A stretch of DNA of 64,000 nt from Eukaryota sp. TZLM1-RC (taxonomy: Eukaryota > Metamonada: BaSk clade): assembly GCA_040285825.1 (NCBI GenBank), contig JAUPSS010000005.1, positions 496,001 to 560,000 of the forward strand. Direction: 5' to 3'. The notes below the pieces were generated by a model. It had not been told where the DNA came from. It saw only the letters and a list, made by a program, of their open reading frames with translations, and ran no database searches. The stretch's first letter is position 1; each line of letters opens with the position of its first letter. The position numbers and the translations under genes were made by a program. Below, in pieces: positions 31,945 through 42,730 of the stretch.

Positions 31945-32210
31945 GCAATTCCTTTATTGAGATATCAGTTGATACATGGGCCAACACAGCACTTTCGCAG
32001 AAAATACCTCATAATATTCAATTTAGAAAGTTGCCACATTAGTAAGATCAGGATACTGACCAAAAGATAACAAAGCAGAAAATATTAAAGGGACAAAACA
32101 TTTAAAAACTGAAAATACAATTTTGTTCTGACAAAACGTCTTGTCAAAACTCTTATTGTACGCCTTTTCACATTTTCTATTAAATGGTCCAAAAAAATCC
32201 AGCAATTAGT
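31945..32210 (-). mobile_element. non-LTR element 3' fragment (family A relative)
   Basis: The minus strand reads LDFFGPFNRKCEKAYNKSF, then NKIVFSVFKCFVPLIFSALL, aligning with FFENFKKVLLNRSGKTMNS and NRIVFCIFKSIPTMISKALL of family A at 42.8 kb. It carries stops and ends in a TTATTGAGATA-type 3'UTR. It lies just before the Fanzor-like copy F2 and may have truncated it. Confidence 0.65.
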
Positions 32211-32589
32211 CCAAGCTCATACTTGGTGTTACAGTTCAATAAACATGTTCTTTCTACTTTAAACAAATTTTCTTCAGTGTAACACTGATCATAGCCTAAT
32301 TTTCCTCAAACAATTAATGCACAATACTGTATTAAGGATTTGGTCGTTACTATAAACAATTTTAACAGGAAAAACCCATAATTCAGGAAAAGCCCATGAT
32401 TTCTCATTTTACTGTCACCTGACAGGTTCCTTATTGGCGTTGATCTGATACAATCAAGATTATGTGGTTACTTCTTAGATGATAATTAAATTGAAGTTAC
32501 CCCTTGTCCAACTGGCAGAAGATACATGACAAATCCTTCACCCAGTAAACACTCTTCCAACCAAAATTATGTTCACAATTTCAACCAGT

Positions 32590-33066
32590 ATTTGAACCAA
32601 TGGAATTTGTCAGGAGGAAAGTGTATTTGGAAATTAATCGCCAGAAATGGAACATAATTATTTGTGATAACCACAAACGAAAAGAGAGACGGTTTCGAGA
32701 AAGTTTCAACAAATTTCAAAGGCTGGCTGAACATCCTGTAAATTTCTACTTTGCTGTGGGTTCTACTAATTTTCCTTCCCATTGCTGAAAAATCAATCAA
32801 TATGAATCAACAGGAACTTTAAAAAATGATTGTGTTGTCAAAAGGACGTGAAGCACTTGTCAATCAGTGAATTGAATACAAGGAAACTATCCAGTTGTTG
32901 TATGGCCAACAATATTGAAGCAGGCTCATGGCAAATGCGTATTTGTACTGAGTGTCAAATAAAATATGACAGAGATATTTAAGCTGCAAAAAATGTTCAA
33001 ATTAAGAAGAAAGCGGAATTGTGGCCGGAAAGATACATTTGCCCAGAAGCTCTTTTGAGACCATGA
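32590..33066 (+). pseudogene. Fanzor-like gene, C-terminal part (copy F2)
   Basis: About 155 residues of a TnpB/Fanzor-like nuclease are readable. VNFYFAVGSTNFPSH (about 32740-32785) is the RuvC-II strand. SISELNTRKLSSCC matches the E.nTS..CS.C motif entering the zinc finger, and RICTECQIKYDRDI completes the zinc ribbon and RuvC-III Asp. A TAA (32980-32982) then interrupts, and AAKNVQIKKKAELWPERYI continues the family pattern to LLRP and a TGA at 33064. So C..C...C..C, the TS-like motif and two RuvC blocks are present in order, broken by one frameshift near 32790 and one stop. Family knowledge: Fanzors are eukaryotic RNA-guided DNA nucleases. The 5' half, with RuvC-I, is absent. Confidence 0.75.
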
Positions 33067-33395
33067 ATAAGGAAGCTGAGCAAACAAAAACTGAAACTTT
33101 TGAAAAACTTATATTTTATTTTGAGTGTTCACTTCATTTTTAATTTTTTAAAAATTTTTGAGACCGATCTACAAATGCCTTATCAGCATATGATAGATCG
33201 TCTTAGATACCTCAAGTCGCGACGCTTTGTTCTGTGAAATCAGTAGATGTATTTAAGTGAAGTAGCCCATTGATGAGGATGATGACTGTGTCAAATGACA
33301 CTACACGTTTCTTGCAGCCTGTGAGTAGACAGTGAGAAAGATGAATACATGAGTGAATTTCACAGGAGAATGGATGCTGAGTCAAATTCACAGTA
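33067..33395 (+). ncRNA. candidate Fanzor guide-RNA region / conserved 3' end of element F2
   Basis: The 329 nt after the F2 stop match, nearly end to end, the reverse strand of 53536-53479 plus 50117-49853 after the other Fanzor-like gene F4. Conserved blocks include GACCGATCTACAAA, GTCGCGA(C/G)GCTTTGTTCTGT and CAGCCTGTGAGTAGACA. It has no open frame. It ends with an 8-bp stem, GTGAATTT at 33353-33360 with AAATTCAC at 33384-33391; similarity between copies stops at CACAGTA (about 33395), so the element boundary is here. TnpB and Fanzor guide RNAs arise from this position relative to the gene. Conservation may also simply reflect copies of one transposon. Confidence 0.5.
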
Positions 33396-33649
33396 GTAAC
33401 AAGCTTTATACGAACTCATCGAAACTGCAATTGTCCTTGGTAAAATAAACTAATACTGCTGTTTTCAAAAACAACTTTATCAAATTTGAATCTTTGGGAA
33501 ATCAAATAGTTAAAGCAGTTCCAGAATTACGTACTAAAGTGTTTATTTAACTTTTTGTCAACATTCCTCATTTTTGTAGTTGTAAGAAGTTGTATATAGA
33601 CAAAATTATATGGTGAACTGACTGATCTTTCCTCGACTCTCACGCCCAC

Positions 33650-35513
33650 TGTACTGATGACTATAACAGTGGCTGCATTTGTTAAGATTTTCTTCTCTTC
33701 TGTAGTCCAGTCAGAAGTGGAGAGTCAGCTTACGAATAAGCAACGTATTGCAGTACTTGCTACTAGGCTGGCTCGACTTTTTGTTTTACAGTGCCCGGAC
33801 CTGAGCAGTTGGCTCACACAACAGCAGTTCTGGAACTGTGTTGTGATTTTGGGATGTTCTCGGTGCCTCAAAACCGACATCCCTTCCTAATGGAGGCTGT
33901 TGTTTACAACACTCTCTTTATTCTGTCGTCACGCCCGAGCTGGCCATTTCCACCACTGTGTTCATCAAGCCACCGTACTGGAGCCCGACGGGTTCGCCCG
34001 GGGTACTATTTCTCTTTTGTTTCTGCGACAGGCCGTCGCTTTGCGGAAGCACACCGCCGTCTTTTGACAGATTAACGGTAGTGCTGGAAACAAAACTGAT
34101 TTACAACGTGGTTCCGTTGCTTGGCGTGTCCAGGCCCCAAAACCTATGCATCCTGTGTCTTGCGCCGGAAAACAGTCTCACCTAAAGTTGCCGCCTTTGC
34201 CAGCCAGTGACATGAGTTTTCAGCGTCAGATGGGAAACTCTGCTGGACATGAGTGGTGATGTCCTCGACAATAATCACCAGCGCTTCTTTGAGCGTATTC
34301 TTTTAGAACCTGTTATGCAACTCTCCAATGAGGTTGCTGCTTTTGTACTCTGTTGTGGGTTAACTAGCATGTCATTTCCGAGGGGGTCTCGCCCGACAGT
34401 ATGAAAACACAGTCCTTGTTTCCTTTTCGCGGGTTATGTCCCAGGCTTTGTGAACTTAGACAAACAAACACTTGACGCATTTGCTTCTAAAAACCATGGC
34501 GGTCAGCTCCTGGTGTGCCTTTACCGCTATTTCGGCTTATCTCGGGACGAATACCCAGAATACTCTGTCGCCATTTTTTCTTTTTCACAAACCGTCAAGC
34601 TTACTCGTAAAAAGCGCACCAAAAAAGTGATGAAGGAAGGTCGAGCTGCAGGCTTAGTGGAGGACTTTCACGCCTCTGAAATACAGGACAATACAGCAGA
34701 AAGTCACCACGCCCAGAAAACCAGACATGGCTCCAAGTCAGCAACAAAGGCCTCCCCGGAATGCCAACGCTTTCTTTGTGGCCATGGACCCCAATCACAG
34801 TAATCTAGTGGGTTGGACAGCTGGTCAGGCTGGTGGACCACTCAGATCAGGCATTGTCTTATCACCAAGGCCGTGCTGCAAGAGCTCCATGACAACTCCT
34901 CCTCCGTTGAGCCAACTGAGTCCAAATTGTTATTCCGTTCAGGGCTATTATCAGTATCTGAATGCAATGACAGCAGAGTTGGTCGACCTACTGAAATGGA
35001 ACAGTGGCTTAATCTGAATTTTCAAAGAGGAAAAATGAAAAGATGAAGTTTAATGGACCACCATCTACATCCAGGAAAAAGCTATACACCGTAACCGCTT
35101 CGACTATATTATCCGTCGCCAAAAGAGATTCAGCCATTTTGTCCAGAAAATGAAGAACATGGCTGAAAATCGTGAAGTGATCATTTGGTTTGGGAAAGGA
35201 GGTGATGGACCATCCCGTCAAAGAGTGAAAAGGCCAAGAAAGCGTTTTCTGAAGTAAATCAAGGCTGATTTCCAACCATGAAGGATGGCGATGAATACTA
35301 TACATCAGCCAAAGTGAACTGTTGCATGTTTTCCATGAAGACCTTTACTTTATAGAGAATGGAGAAAGGAAAAAGTCTAAAGCCTATTTTGCATGTACAG
35401 AATGTGGGATGGTTTGGTCAAGAGATATCTCTTCATCGAGAAACCAGTGGGAGATTGTAGTAAGTGAGTATTTTTTGAACACAAGACCCCTAGCTTTTAG
35501 AAGACCTCAATAA
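33650..35513 (+). pseudogene. Fanzor-like gene of unusual, GC-richer composition (copy F3)
   Basis: A full-length but frame-broken copy. In order: an N-terminal helix (ESQLTNKQRIAVLATRLARL, about 33720-33780), FERILLEPVMQLSNEVAAFV near 34290, AGYVPGFVNLDKQTLDAF near 34440, FFVAMDPNHSNLVGWTAG (34771-34825; RuvC-I Asp), MAENREVIIWFGKGGDGPS (about 35160-35215; RuvC-II region), and FACTECGMVWSRDISSSRN (about 35385-35443; zinc knuckle and RuvC-III Asp), ending NTRPLAFRRPQ and TAA. At least five shifts or stops separate them. From about 33650 to 35000 the DNA is clearly richer in G and C than its surroundings, so this copy probably arrived more recently or from another genome. It is a different subfamily from F2 and F4. 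Confidence 0.65.
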
Positions 35514-35675
35514 GAATCTTCAAATCCAACGTATTTTGATCTAAGCCAATCATCTCCGGAGGGTCAAGTTTAGACATGTGGATGTGGTTGAAGTATCGGA
35601 AATTGACATTTCAGATAAAGAATCTATTTCCAGTGAAAACCACAGGCAGTAGTAACAAAGTTTTGATGTCAATTC

Positions 35676-36890
35676 ATGTTGAATGTTCTCTCAGATCTTC
35701 CATACTCTGAAGAACTCAAAGAAGATGTATCTAATGTTGTCACAGCCCTCACAATTCTTGGCTCTTCTCTTGAACAGCTCTCTTCTGAATGCAAGCAGCG
35801 GCAATTCTCCAGACCTCTTCAAGCCATCCTTGCAGATCTTCAAACCACAAATACTCATCTCGCAAATTCTCTACCCTCCATAGTCAGAATCGCCAACAAG
35901 GGACTCCAATGCCACGAATTCGAAAAGCTTCTCAACAATGCTAATCTGAGAATCAATTCAACAGAAGCCGAATTAGCCGTTCTTAGTGGTTCAATTAAAA
36001 CCTCAATTGAACAGAAACGTCATTCTGACCGGAAGGCGTCACGTGTAGGTCAAAAACTCCAACTGATGAGGTGGCGCCACGTCATAATGACAGCGATACA
36101 GAAACAAGAACTTTTATTATCGAGACGACATTCTTCTGATTTAATTAGACAATTACTAGAATTAAAAGCCAGATTAGACTTTAGAAAAAGATTTGGTGTA
36201 GGCATCGACCCTGACGAGAATTTTGACACGTCATCATCACGTGAAGGATTAAGAAGGTCAAAAATGGGGTCAAAAATGGGGAGAAAGTCCAGGACTGACA
36301 CGTCATGTATTGATCTGAATCATGTTGATTCTAAGTTTTTCAAAGACCTTGGTCAAATTTATTACGATCAATCAAATCAATTTGATTGTCCGGGACCAAT
36401 GACATTAGATGTAGCAATTCAGACAGAAACTCAAACCCAGTCAAGAAGAGAGACCAGAAAACCAAAGTCTGCAAAAGACACTCGTTTACTAAATTCACAT
36501 TCGGATTCCATGAAAAATTCCAAAACTAGACAAACTTTACAATTAAGAATTGTAGATTTGGCTAATAACAAAACCTCAAAGTCTCATAAAGGACTCGAGG
36601 CCTGGGAAAGATTGCTTTGGAGTGTCAATCGGCATGTTTTCCTTACAAAGTTGATAAACTTAAGGAAGCAGCAGAATGTGGCTCTGAGGCTGTACAAAAC
36701 GTCTAACCAAAAAAAGAGAATTTTTGAGAAGAAAAGGAAAGAAATTCAAAGAGAAGAGTTTACCAACACGGCGAGAAGTTTAAATTCAATGTTTAAGCTT
36801 GATGACGGTTATTTTTCACCTGTTAAGCATGGTGATGTGTTGGCTCAGGTCACTAGTAGAGCTAGCCTCGGTCATTCCAAGTTGTTGTAG
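35676..36890 (+). CDS. basic coiled-coil protein of unknown function
   Basis: A single exon encodes 404 residues. The N-terminal 180 residues are helical with coiled-coil potential. A middle Ser/Arg-rich basic stretch (SSSREGLRRSKMGSKMGRKS) follows, then VAIQTETQTQSRRETRK, and a basic helical C-terminal part (RIFEKKRKEIQREEF). No membrane span or signal peptide. The TQT-type motif again suggests a cytoskeletal protein, but this is only inference. It begins 160 bp after the Fanzor-like remnant F3. Confidence 0.6.
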   Translation: MLNVLSDLPYSEELKEDVSNVVTALTILGSSLEQLSSECKQRQFSRPLQAILADLQTTNTHLANSLPSIVRIANKGLQCHEFEKLLNNANLRINSTEAELAVLSGSIKTSIEQKRHSDRKASRVGQKLQLMRWRHVIMTAIQKQELLLSRRHSSDLIRQLLELKARLDFRKRFGVGIDPDENFDTSSSREGLRRSKMGSKMGRKSRTDTSCIDLNHVDSKFFKDLGQIYYDQSNQFDCPGPMTLDVAIQTETQTQSRRETRKPKSAKDTRLLNSHSDSMKNSKTRQTLQLRIVDLANNKTSKSHKGLEAWERLLWSVNRHVFLTKLINLRKQQNVALRLYKTSNQKKRIFEKKRKEIQREEFTNTARSLNSMFKLDDGYFSPVKHGDVLAQVTSRASLGHSKLL

Positions 36891-37948
36891 TGGTAGGATA
36901 ACTTATTAATAAAATGTAGCATATCATTACGTTTTTTCAAACAAATACTTTTGGTGGAGTATTTCCTTACTGAGTAGTTTGTTTTAATTATTTTGGGAAT
37001 AAGTTTTAATCTAGTGTGAGTAGATACTCAGTAATTTTTTCTATAGGCTTGCTGCAATTGGATTTTTCAAATCGGTCGAACAAAACTACCTTCTTGGATC
37101 ATTGAGTCATGATGCAAAACTTTGGAGTGTGTTGTTGGGTAAAATCAGATTATATTTGATTATTGGACACTATAGACAGTTGCTGAATAGAATTTTTGGA
37201 TAACTCTATATTATTTTGACAATCAATAGATATTTTTGTCTAATCGTCTTAGATGAATCAGGAAATCTTCTCCAAGAAACTGTTCGTGCATTCTATTTTT
37301 TGATTTGGAAAAACGGAATTACATTTTCGTTACTGAAAGCCCTGAAATATACTCTGTGTATCTATTTCTCATAGGGTAGTTCTTGCTATAATTCCAGAAG
37401 TTGTTGTTACAAAACCACAAATCAACAACAAATTCATATTTACTGTCAAGTTCTAAAAGGTGACGATTTTACTGAATTGATATTGCAATTTGTTTCTAAA
37501 CAAAGTAGTTGTAGACTTTCTAACAAGTCTGGTTAAAATATACGAAAAATAATCTTTTTTTCATACATGGTCTCAACGGCTAACTACAAATTATCTGGCA
37601 GGAACTTTACCCGCCATGTTCTGCTCTATTGTAAGCAATTCCACGCATCAATTTTTCATGTGCCACTCATTACCGAACTGTTTACCGAACAATTTAAATC
37701 AACTAATGTTTGTTTTGTGATGTGTGGAACACAATGATAATTTGTTCTTCCCGATGCACCAATTCAGTAAGTTCAATCCTCAAATTCTTACTCAACCTAC
37801 TTTCAGGATTTTGAAAAGTTCTCGATTATCATTAGAACAAACCATGAACAGCGAGGACACAATTGTTTGAAACAAGAAAATTGTCTGTTCTCCTGATTTG
37901 ATTAAAGAATATAGAAGAAACTCTTCTCCAAGTCGACCTTACCTAACC
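36891..37948. other. gene-free stretch upstream of NhaC
   Basis: About 1 kb with no open frame of note and no recognisable fragment on either strand. The final part should hold the NhaC promoter; the sequence just before the ATG is CCTTACCTAACC. Confidence 0.5.
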
Positions 37949-40041
37949 ATGAAGATTCTGCTTCTTCTCTGTCTAGTGGCCTCAGCATTGTGCTCTTCAT
38001 TGATTTTAGTTGATGGAGTGAATCCTTCGTCTATTCCCAATGGAGCACCATTTTCTGTATCTGTGACACTAGAAGCAGTCGACTATCCTAAATGTACCAA
38101 TGTGACTTTTGAGGTCTTTTCGTCTGATTCTGTTCTCTCATCCACAGATTCATTGATCTGTCCCAACACCACTTTTGCTACCATTCGTTTCCCTCCCATC
38201 ACACTCGAGAAATCCACGCGTCATGCTCTCCTATACGACTGTTCGGACTGTACAGAATCGCTTTCTTCATCCATACTAGTAATCCCAGGCATTCTTACGC
38301 TTCTACCCGCTTGCCTAACCATACTTATCGCAGCCACCACCCAACAAGTTATTCCTGCTCTGTTTGCCGGTGTGTTTTGCTCAGCCATGTTAGCTTCTGG
38401 TAGCCTTAGCCCTTTAAACGCATTCAAACTATCTATTGGCAAGTACTTTGTTGATGCTCTCGCTGATCACTCTCACGCTTCTCTTTCATGTTTTTTTGTC
38501 TTTCTCGGTGCCATCATTGGTCTAATCAGTAAATCAGGAGGCTCTCAAGGTTTAGCCGAGCTAATCTCAAAGTTTGCCAAGACTTCTACACTTGCTCAGT
38601 TTGGGTTACTTGGCATGACGTCATTAATGTGGTTTGATGAATTTACTAATATTTTAATTAGTGGAATGTCGCTCAAACTGTTGCTATCAAAATTAAAAGT
38701 TAGTCCAGCTAAAATGGCTTTTATTCTGGACTCAATGGGTAGCTGTCCAACTGCTATTTTCATCAGTATGTTCTTTTATTAACAGTTATTAACCACAGTC
38801 ACGTCATGGATTGGATTTGAAGTTTCCCTATTAAAAGGAGAAATAGACACTTTAGGTCTTGAACTTGACCCTTTTATGTTGTTTATACGAACAGTTCCTT
38901 ATTGTTTCTACCCTATAGCGGCTATAGCTTTTGTTTTTATTACTGTTGGTATGAAAAAGGATTTCAAGGCAATGGCAGAGGTAGAGACAGAGTATAGAAT
39001 TAGTTGCAATAAAAATAAGAAAAATGACGAATCTCATCAGGATCCAGCAATGGTTCCAGATGCTGATAAGCCTCAACTAGCAAGGAACGCTGTAGTTCCG
39101 ATATTAATTACAATCAGTCTTGTTGTTGTTTTTATAGTATTATCAGGTCGAGAGGCCATATACACACAGCGTGACGAGTTAGAGTCTGCTATACATATTG
39201 CACATTTGAGAGGAGACGTTGAACAAGAAGAAAGGTTGAAAGCTCAACTTGATGAGATATCTCATATCTCTATCGCCCTCATTTTCTCCAACTGTGATCC
39301 GTATGAGTCTCTACTTTATGGTATTGCTTTTGGTGTCATCTCATGCTTTTTCTTGATGATGATCATTGGAATATCCTTTGGAAAATGTGTTGATGCTTTC
39401 ATAGCTGGGTTCAAGGACATCTCTAGCGCACTGCTCATCTTGTGGTTAGCGTGGGCATTGGGTAATGGTGTCGGAGAGGTTGGCACAGCCAAATGGCTGG
39501 GCACCCTTGTACCGGATAACTTTCCCCCAACCCTTCTCATCCTTTCTCTCTTGTTCATATCTTCTCTTGTGTCTTTCGCAGCAGGTTCTGCTTGGGGAAC
39601 ATTTGTTATTACTATTCCTCTTGCTTTTGCCCTGGTACATGGTGCTTATCCGTTTGATGAATACTTGCTCAAACTTGGGTTAGCTGCTGTCATCAGTGGT
39701 AGTCTCATGGGTAATCACTCCAGTATTCTTGCAGTATGTTTTCTTCAGTTTTTATCTGACCTCAGGACACAACTATTGTTTCTTCCATTGCTGCTGGATG
39801 TGATCTCATGGAACATTTCAAAACACAATTACCATACGGATTTGTTCTACTTTTTAGTAGTGCTCTTTTTGGTTTTCTTCCTGCTGTTTGGATTGGCCTC
39901 AACCCTATTATTTGTTCAGTTTTGGTTGTTATTGGTGCAACCCTGGTTTTGTATTTCTTTGGTACAAAGGTGCCTGTATTTAGACTCAACACTGCAAATG
40001 ATTTGGAAGAAGGTCTTTTAGATTCAATTAATAGCGATTAG
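37949..40041 (+). CDS. NhaC-family Na+/H+ antiporter, three exons
   Basis: Exons 37949-38765, 38799-39733 and 39766-40041 give 675 residues; introns are 33 and 32 nt with GTATGT donors. The chosen ATG starts MKILLLLCLVASALCSS, a signal peptide; an in-frame ATG 51 bp upstream would hide it. Residues about 20-105 form a Cys-containing luminal or outer domain. Multiple membrane spans follow, with family blocks GSCPTAIF (cut by intron 1), AGSAWGTFVI, SGSLMGNHSSILA and, after intron 2, DTTIVSSIAAGCDLMEHFK, the NhaC signature. A hydrophilic insert (about 350-430) sits mid-protein. NhaC antiporters exchange Na+ for protons; a signal peptide suggests plasma membrane or acidic organelles. The second intron is certain, as it splits the signature. 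Stop is TAG. Confidence 0.92.
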
Positions 40042-40256
40042 ATTTTTTTGTTAGTTTTAAGGTCCATAAATTTGTCCATTTTTCCTTATCTCAATTAGGG
40101 AATGTTCATAATTATATTTTAAACTGTAAGCAAAAATAAAACTAATAATAATAGCAATTAAAACTTATTTGATTTATTGAATGATTAGTTGAATGATTGG
40201 TATCAATTTTTCTTTCATGACCCTGACTACTATCAAGTTTTTTACGGAACTTAATA

Positions 40257-40439
40257 TCAAATGAACATTAGGTTCACCGTAATAACAAGTAGAAAAACTA
40301 GTAAAAAGGCAAACAAAAATTCCACAATTGTAATGGACACTTCAGTATATTGATGACGTGAAGTTCTGTCTCTACTAGGATGTAAGCCTACAGCTGACTC
40401 AACAACCACTAGATTGACATTACGTTTGCTCATTGACAT
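40257..40439 (-). CDS. small tail-anchored membrane protein candidate
   Basis: From the ATG at 40439 a 60-residue frame has a polar N-terminal part (NVNLVVVESAVGLHPSRDRT) and one C-terminal span (ITIVEFLFAFLLVFLLVITV) ending in TGA. The arrangement is like a tail-anchored or small ER membrane protein. I do not recognise the family and cannot rule out chance. It is convergent with the NhaC gene, 215 bp away. Confidence 0.35.
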   Translation of the reverse strand: MSMSKRNVNLVVVESAVGLHPSRDRTSRHQYTEVSITIVEFLFAFLLVFLLVITVNLMFI

Positions 40440-41221
40440 TACAGTCAAAAGAATCGTATTGATTTTACATTTACTAATCGATACTTCGCAAAGTTAGTAT
40501 TGTGCCATGTAGATGAGTAAATCTGCCACAGTGTACCGTCACAAGTAAAAATTATTCACGATCCTCACTGTTTCTGTAGCTGTGTTATGCTGAAATAACA
40601 ACATTTGTTACAAAGGACATATCTCAATTCCCTTTACCACATACCAATACCACTTCACGTTGTACAAACGATCAGTTCTCGTGTTTGTTTAGTAGACAGG
40701 AAAACATATTTCAAAAAAATGGGCCTTTTCATATAACAATTGTATTGTTTGAGATGCAGATACAAGAAGTTAAAAGGCAATTATTTGGTGGTGAAACATC
40801 CATATCTACCAAGTCAGACTTTGTGAACGAAGGTAAGTTATTACGCTGGAGCCATTAGACCAAGGACAGTTTTAGAATCATTAAATCACGTTGACGGCTG
40901 GAGTAAAACATTTCAATGGGCAATAAAGTCTCAAATGACAAGTTTCAAGTGACTTGATTCAATTGTCGGAAATCTGTTTCGCCAACTCAAGAAACATAAA
41001 TTTTGACACAATAAACAAATGCTAGATTATAACATAATGGAATTATGTACAATTAGCGGGTTGATCGTTTTTACCTCCAAATTTGTTGAATGAGGTCAAT
41101 CTTCGAGTTAAATCACTACTACTAATTAATACTAACTTTTCAGTCTAACGTTAGTAATTTGCGAAGTTTGTTACTAATTCAACCTGGTGAATTAAATTGT
41201 TTCTGTTTTTCTACCATCTAA
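40440..41221. other. gene-free stretch
   Basis: No gene or element seen. The right part is the 5' flank of the gene at 41222; if the small minus-strand gene is real, its promoter lies at the left. Confidence 0.45.
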
Positions 41222-41851
41222 ATGAATCCTTCCAGTCATATTCTGTTAACCTCAATTCTCATTTTGCTTTACAGCTTGCAAAACCGAATAAAGTTTCCAT
41301 TCTGGTACGTATTAATCCTTTCAGTGGTTGCTGGTTGGGGCGTAGACTGGTTTCACCATTGTGGTGGACATTTGGGAAAGCCTCATTATCATCGACGAAT
41401 TTTTGTTGAAGAACCACTTGGAATTATTCTGTTTCTTTTCCCAGTTTGCGGAGCTTTACTTTTAATTATCGGGAAACACACTGCTATCATCACTTTCTTT
41501 GGGGTTATTCTACATATAGTATGTGATTACATATCTGTTCCCCATCAAGTGGCTGTTTTGGATCCCCTCATTGGAAATAATTGGAATATTACCGCTCCCC
41601 TGAATATTTTCCAATCCGTCATGCATACTGGGTCAAAGAAGAAAGAAGCACAAGCATTAATGAGTGAATGGGTCATCGTAATTACTGCTTCTTTTGCAGT
41701 AATTTTGTTACTCATTCATTATTTTTTACACTACCAAGACCTAGAACCTGTCAACGAACACATAACATTTTTTCATCAAGTCATCAAAGAAAAATTTAAA
41801 CAAGAAGAAAGACTAAGAATAGTCGAAATTGTATCAGAAATATCTCAATAG
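41222..41851 (+). CDS. YdjM/DUF457-like membrane protein
   Basis: The 209-residue protein has about five hydrophobic spans, with conserved His/Asp clusters at their edges: GWGVDWFHHCGGHLGKPHYH (residues about 38-57), then LHIVCDYISVPHQ (about 100-112). This recalls the YdjM/LexA-binding membrane hydrolase fold (DUF457), where Asp and His residues bind metal. A soluble helical tail follows. No intron. The function of eukaryotic members is not known; the metal-hydrolase idea rests on motif spacing only. Stop is TAG. Confidence 0.5.
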   Translation: MNPSSHILLTSILILLYSLQNRIKFPFWYVLILSVVAGWGVDWFHHCGGHLGKPHYHRRIFVEEPLGIILFLFPVCGALLLIIGKHTAIITFFGVILHIVCDYISVPHQVAVLDPLIGNNWNITAPLNIFQSVMHTGSKKKEAQALMSEWVIVITASFAVILLLIHYFLHYQDLEPVNEHITFFHQVIKEKFKQEERLRIVEIVSEISQ

Positions 41852-42044
41852 AAATTGTTATTGATTTGTTTTGTATTGAAAATAAGAGATGACTCTGAAG
41901 GACATATTATAAGAAACCAATTTCAAAGTTAAAACAGCTCCTCGGCACCACACAACTAAGATTACATTCGACATTATTGGTTAGCCACTTTGTTATAGGT
42001 TACATTAAGTTGTTGGATCATTATTACAAACATGTATAGCTTTT

Positions 42045-42215
42045 TTAAAAAAAAATTTTATTCATTTAAGAAGAAACACGTAAACATAAAATAAACAATT
42101 AAAACTCCACATCCTCAAAACAACTGAAAATTTTTTTTCAATAAAGTGAATCCCTCAAATGGTTATGTTTTTGCACATGGCGTAATTGTTTAAAGCCTTG
42201 TTGGTGAAACAATAA
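42045..42215 (-). mobile_element. decayed non-LTR 3' end (family A relative)
   Basis: The minus strand ends in SCFEDVEF and a stop, like ACLEDIEF of family A, followed by AATAAA-like and T/A tail sequence (42040-42060). A YAMCK match (about 42170-42190) comes from further upstream in the same protein, so most of the element between is deleted. Confidence 0.5.
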
Positions 42216-42730
42216 CAATTTAAGAAGAATTACGTCATCGATCTGATGAAGCAACAGAATCATATATCTGGAAAAGGTGGGTTATGAACAGTGATCACCA
42301 CACTCTTCAATATGAGCACTGCTGAATCGTTACTATCATGTTTTGGCAGCAATATGGTTCCTCAGATTCTTGTTTGGTAAATTGCCAATCCATGGACTAT
42401 TCTGTACAATCCATTATTCGACTTTTAATGCCCAAATGTAATCCAATATTATGTGTCAAAACTATCAACTACGGTGGGAGAACGCCATCTTGAGTGCCAT
42501 GATCCAATATCGTATGTAAACTCAATTATTTAGGAATATCATCCTGAGTGTAATCGTTTAATTTACTCGTTGATGCTATTATTGAAACCCATCTATTAAT
42601 ATAATCAATAATTAGAGGTGTTGATCTGCTGTGTATTAAGCTTTCTGAGTAATTCATTTCAAATGTGTGATGATTATCAAAACTTGCCCCACGTTCAAGG
42701 ATTTTTTAAATAATGTTTTTAAACTAGAAC
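42216..42730. other. gene-free stretch
   Basis: No gene recognised between two retroelement remnants. It may contain further decayed retroelement sequence. Confidence 0.4.

Noticed and set aside
37898-37948. Upstream start for NhaC
   Set aside because: Starting at 37949 leaves a clean signal peptide that the longer form would bury.
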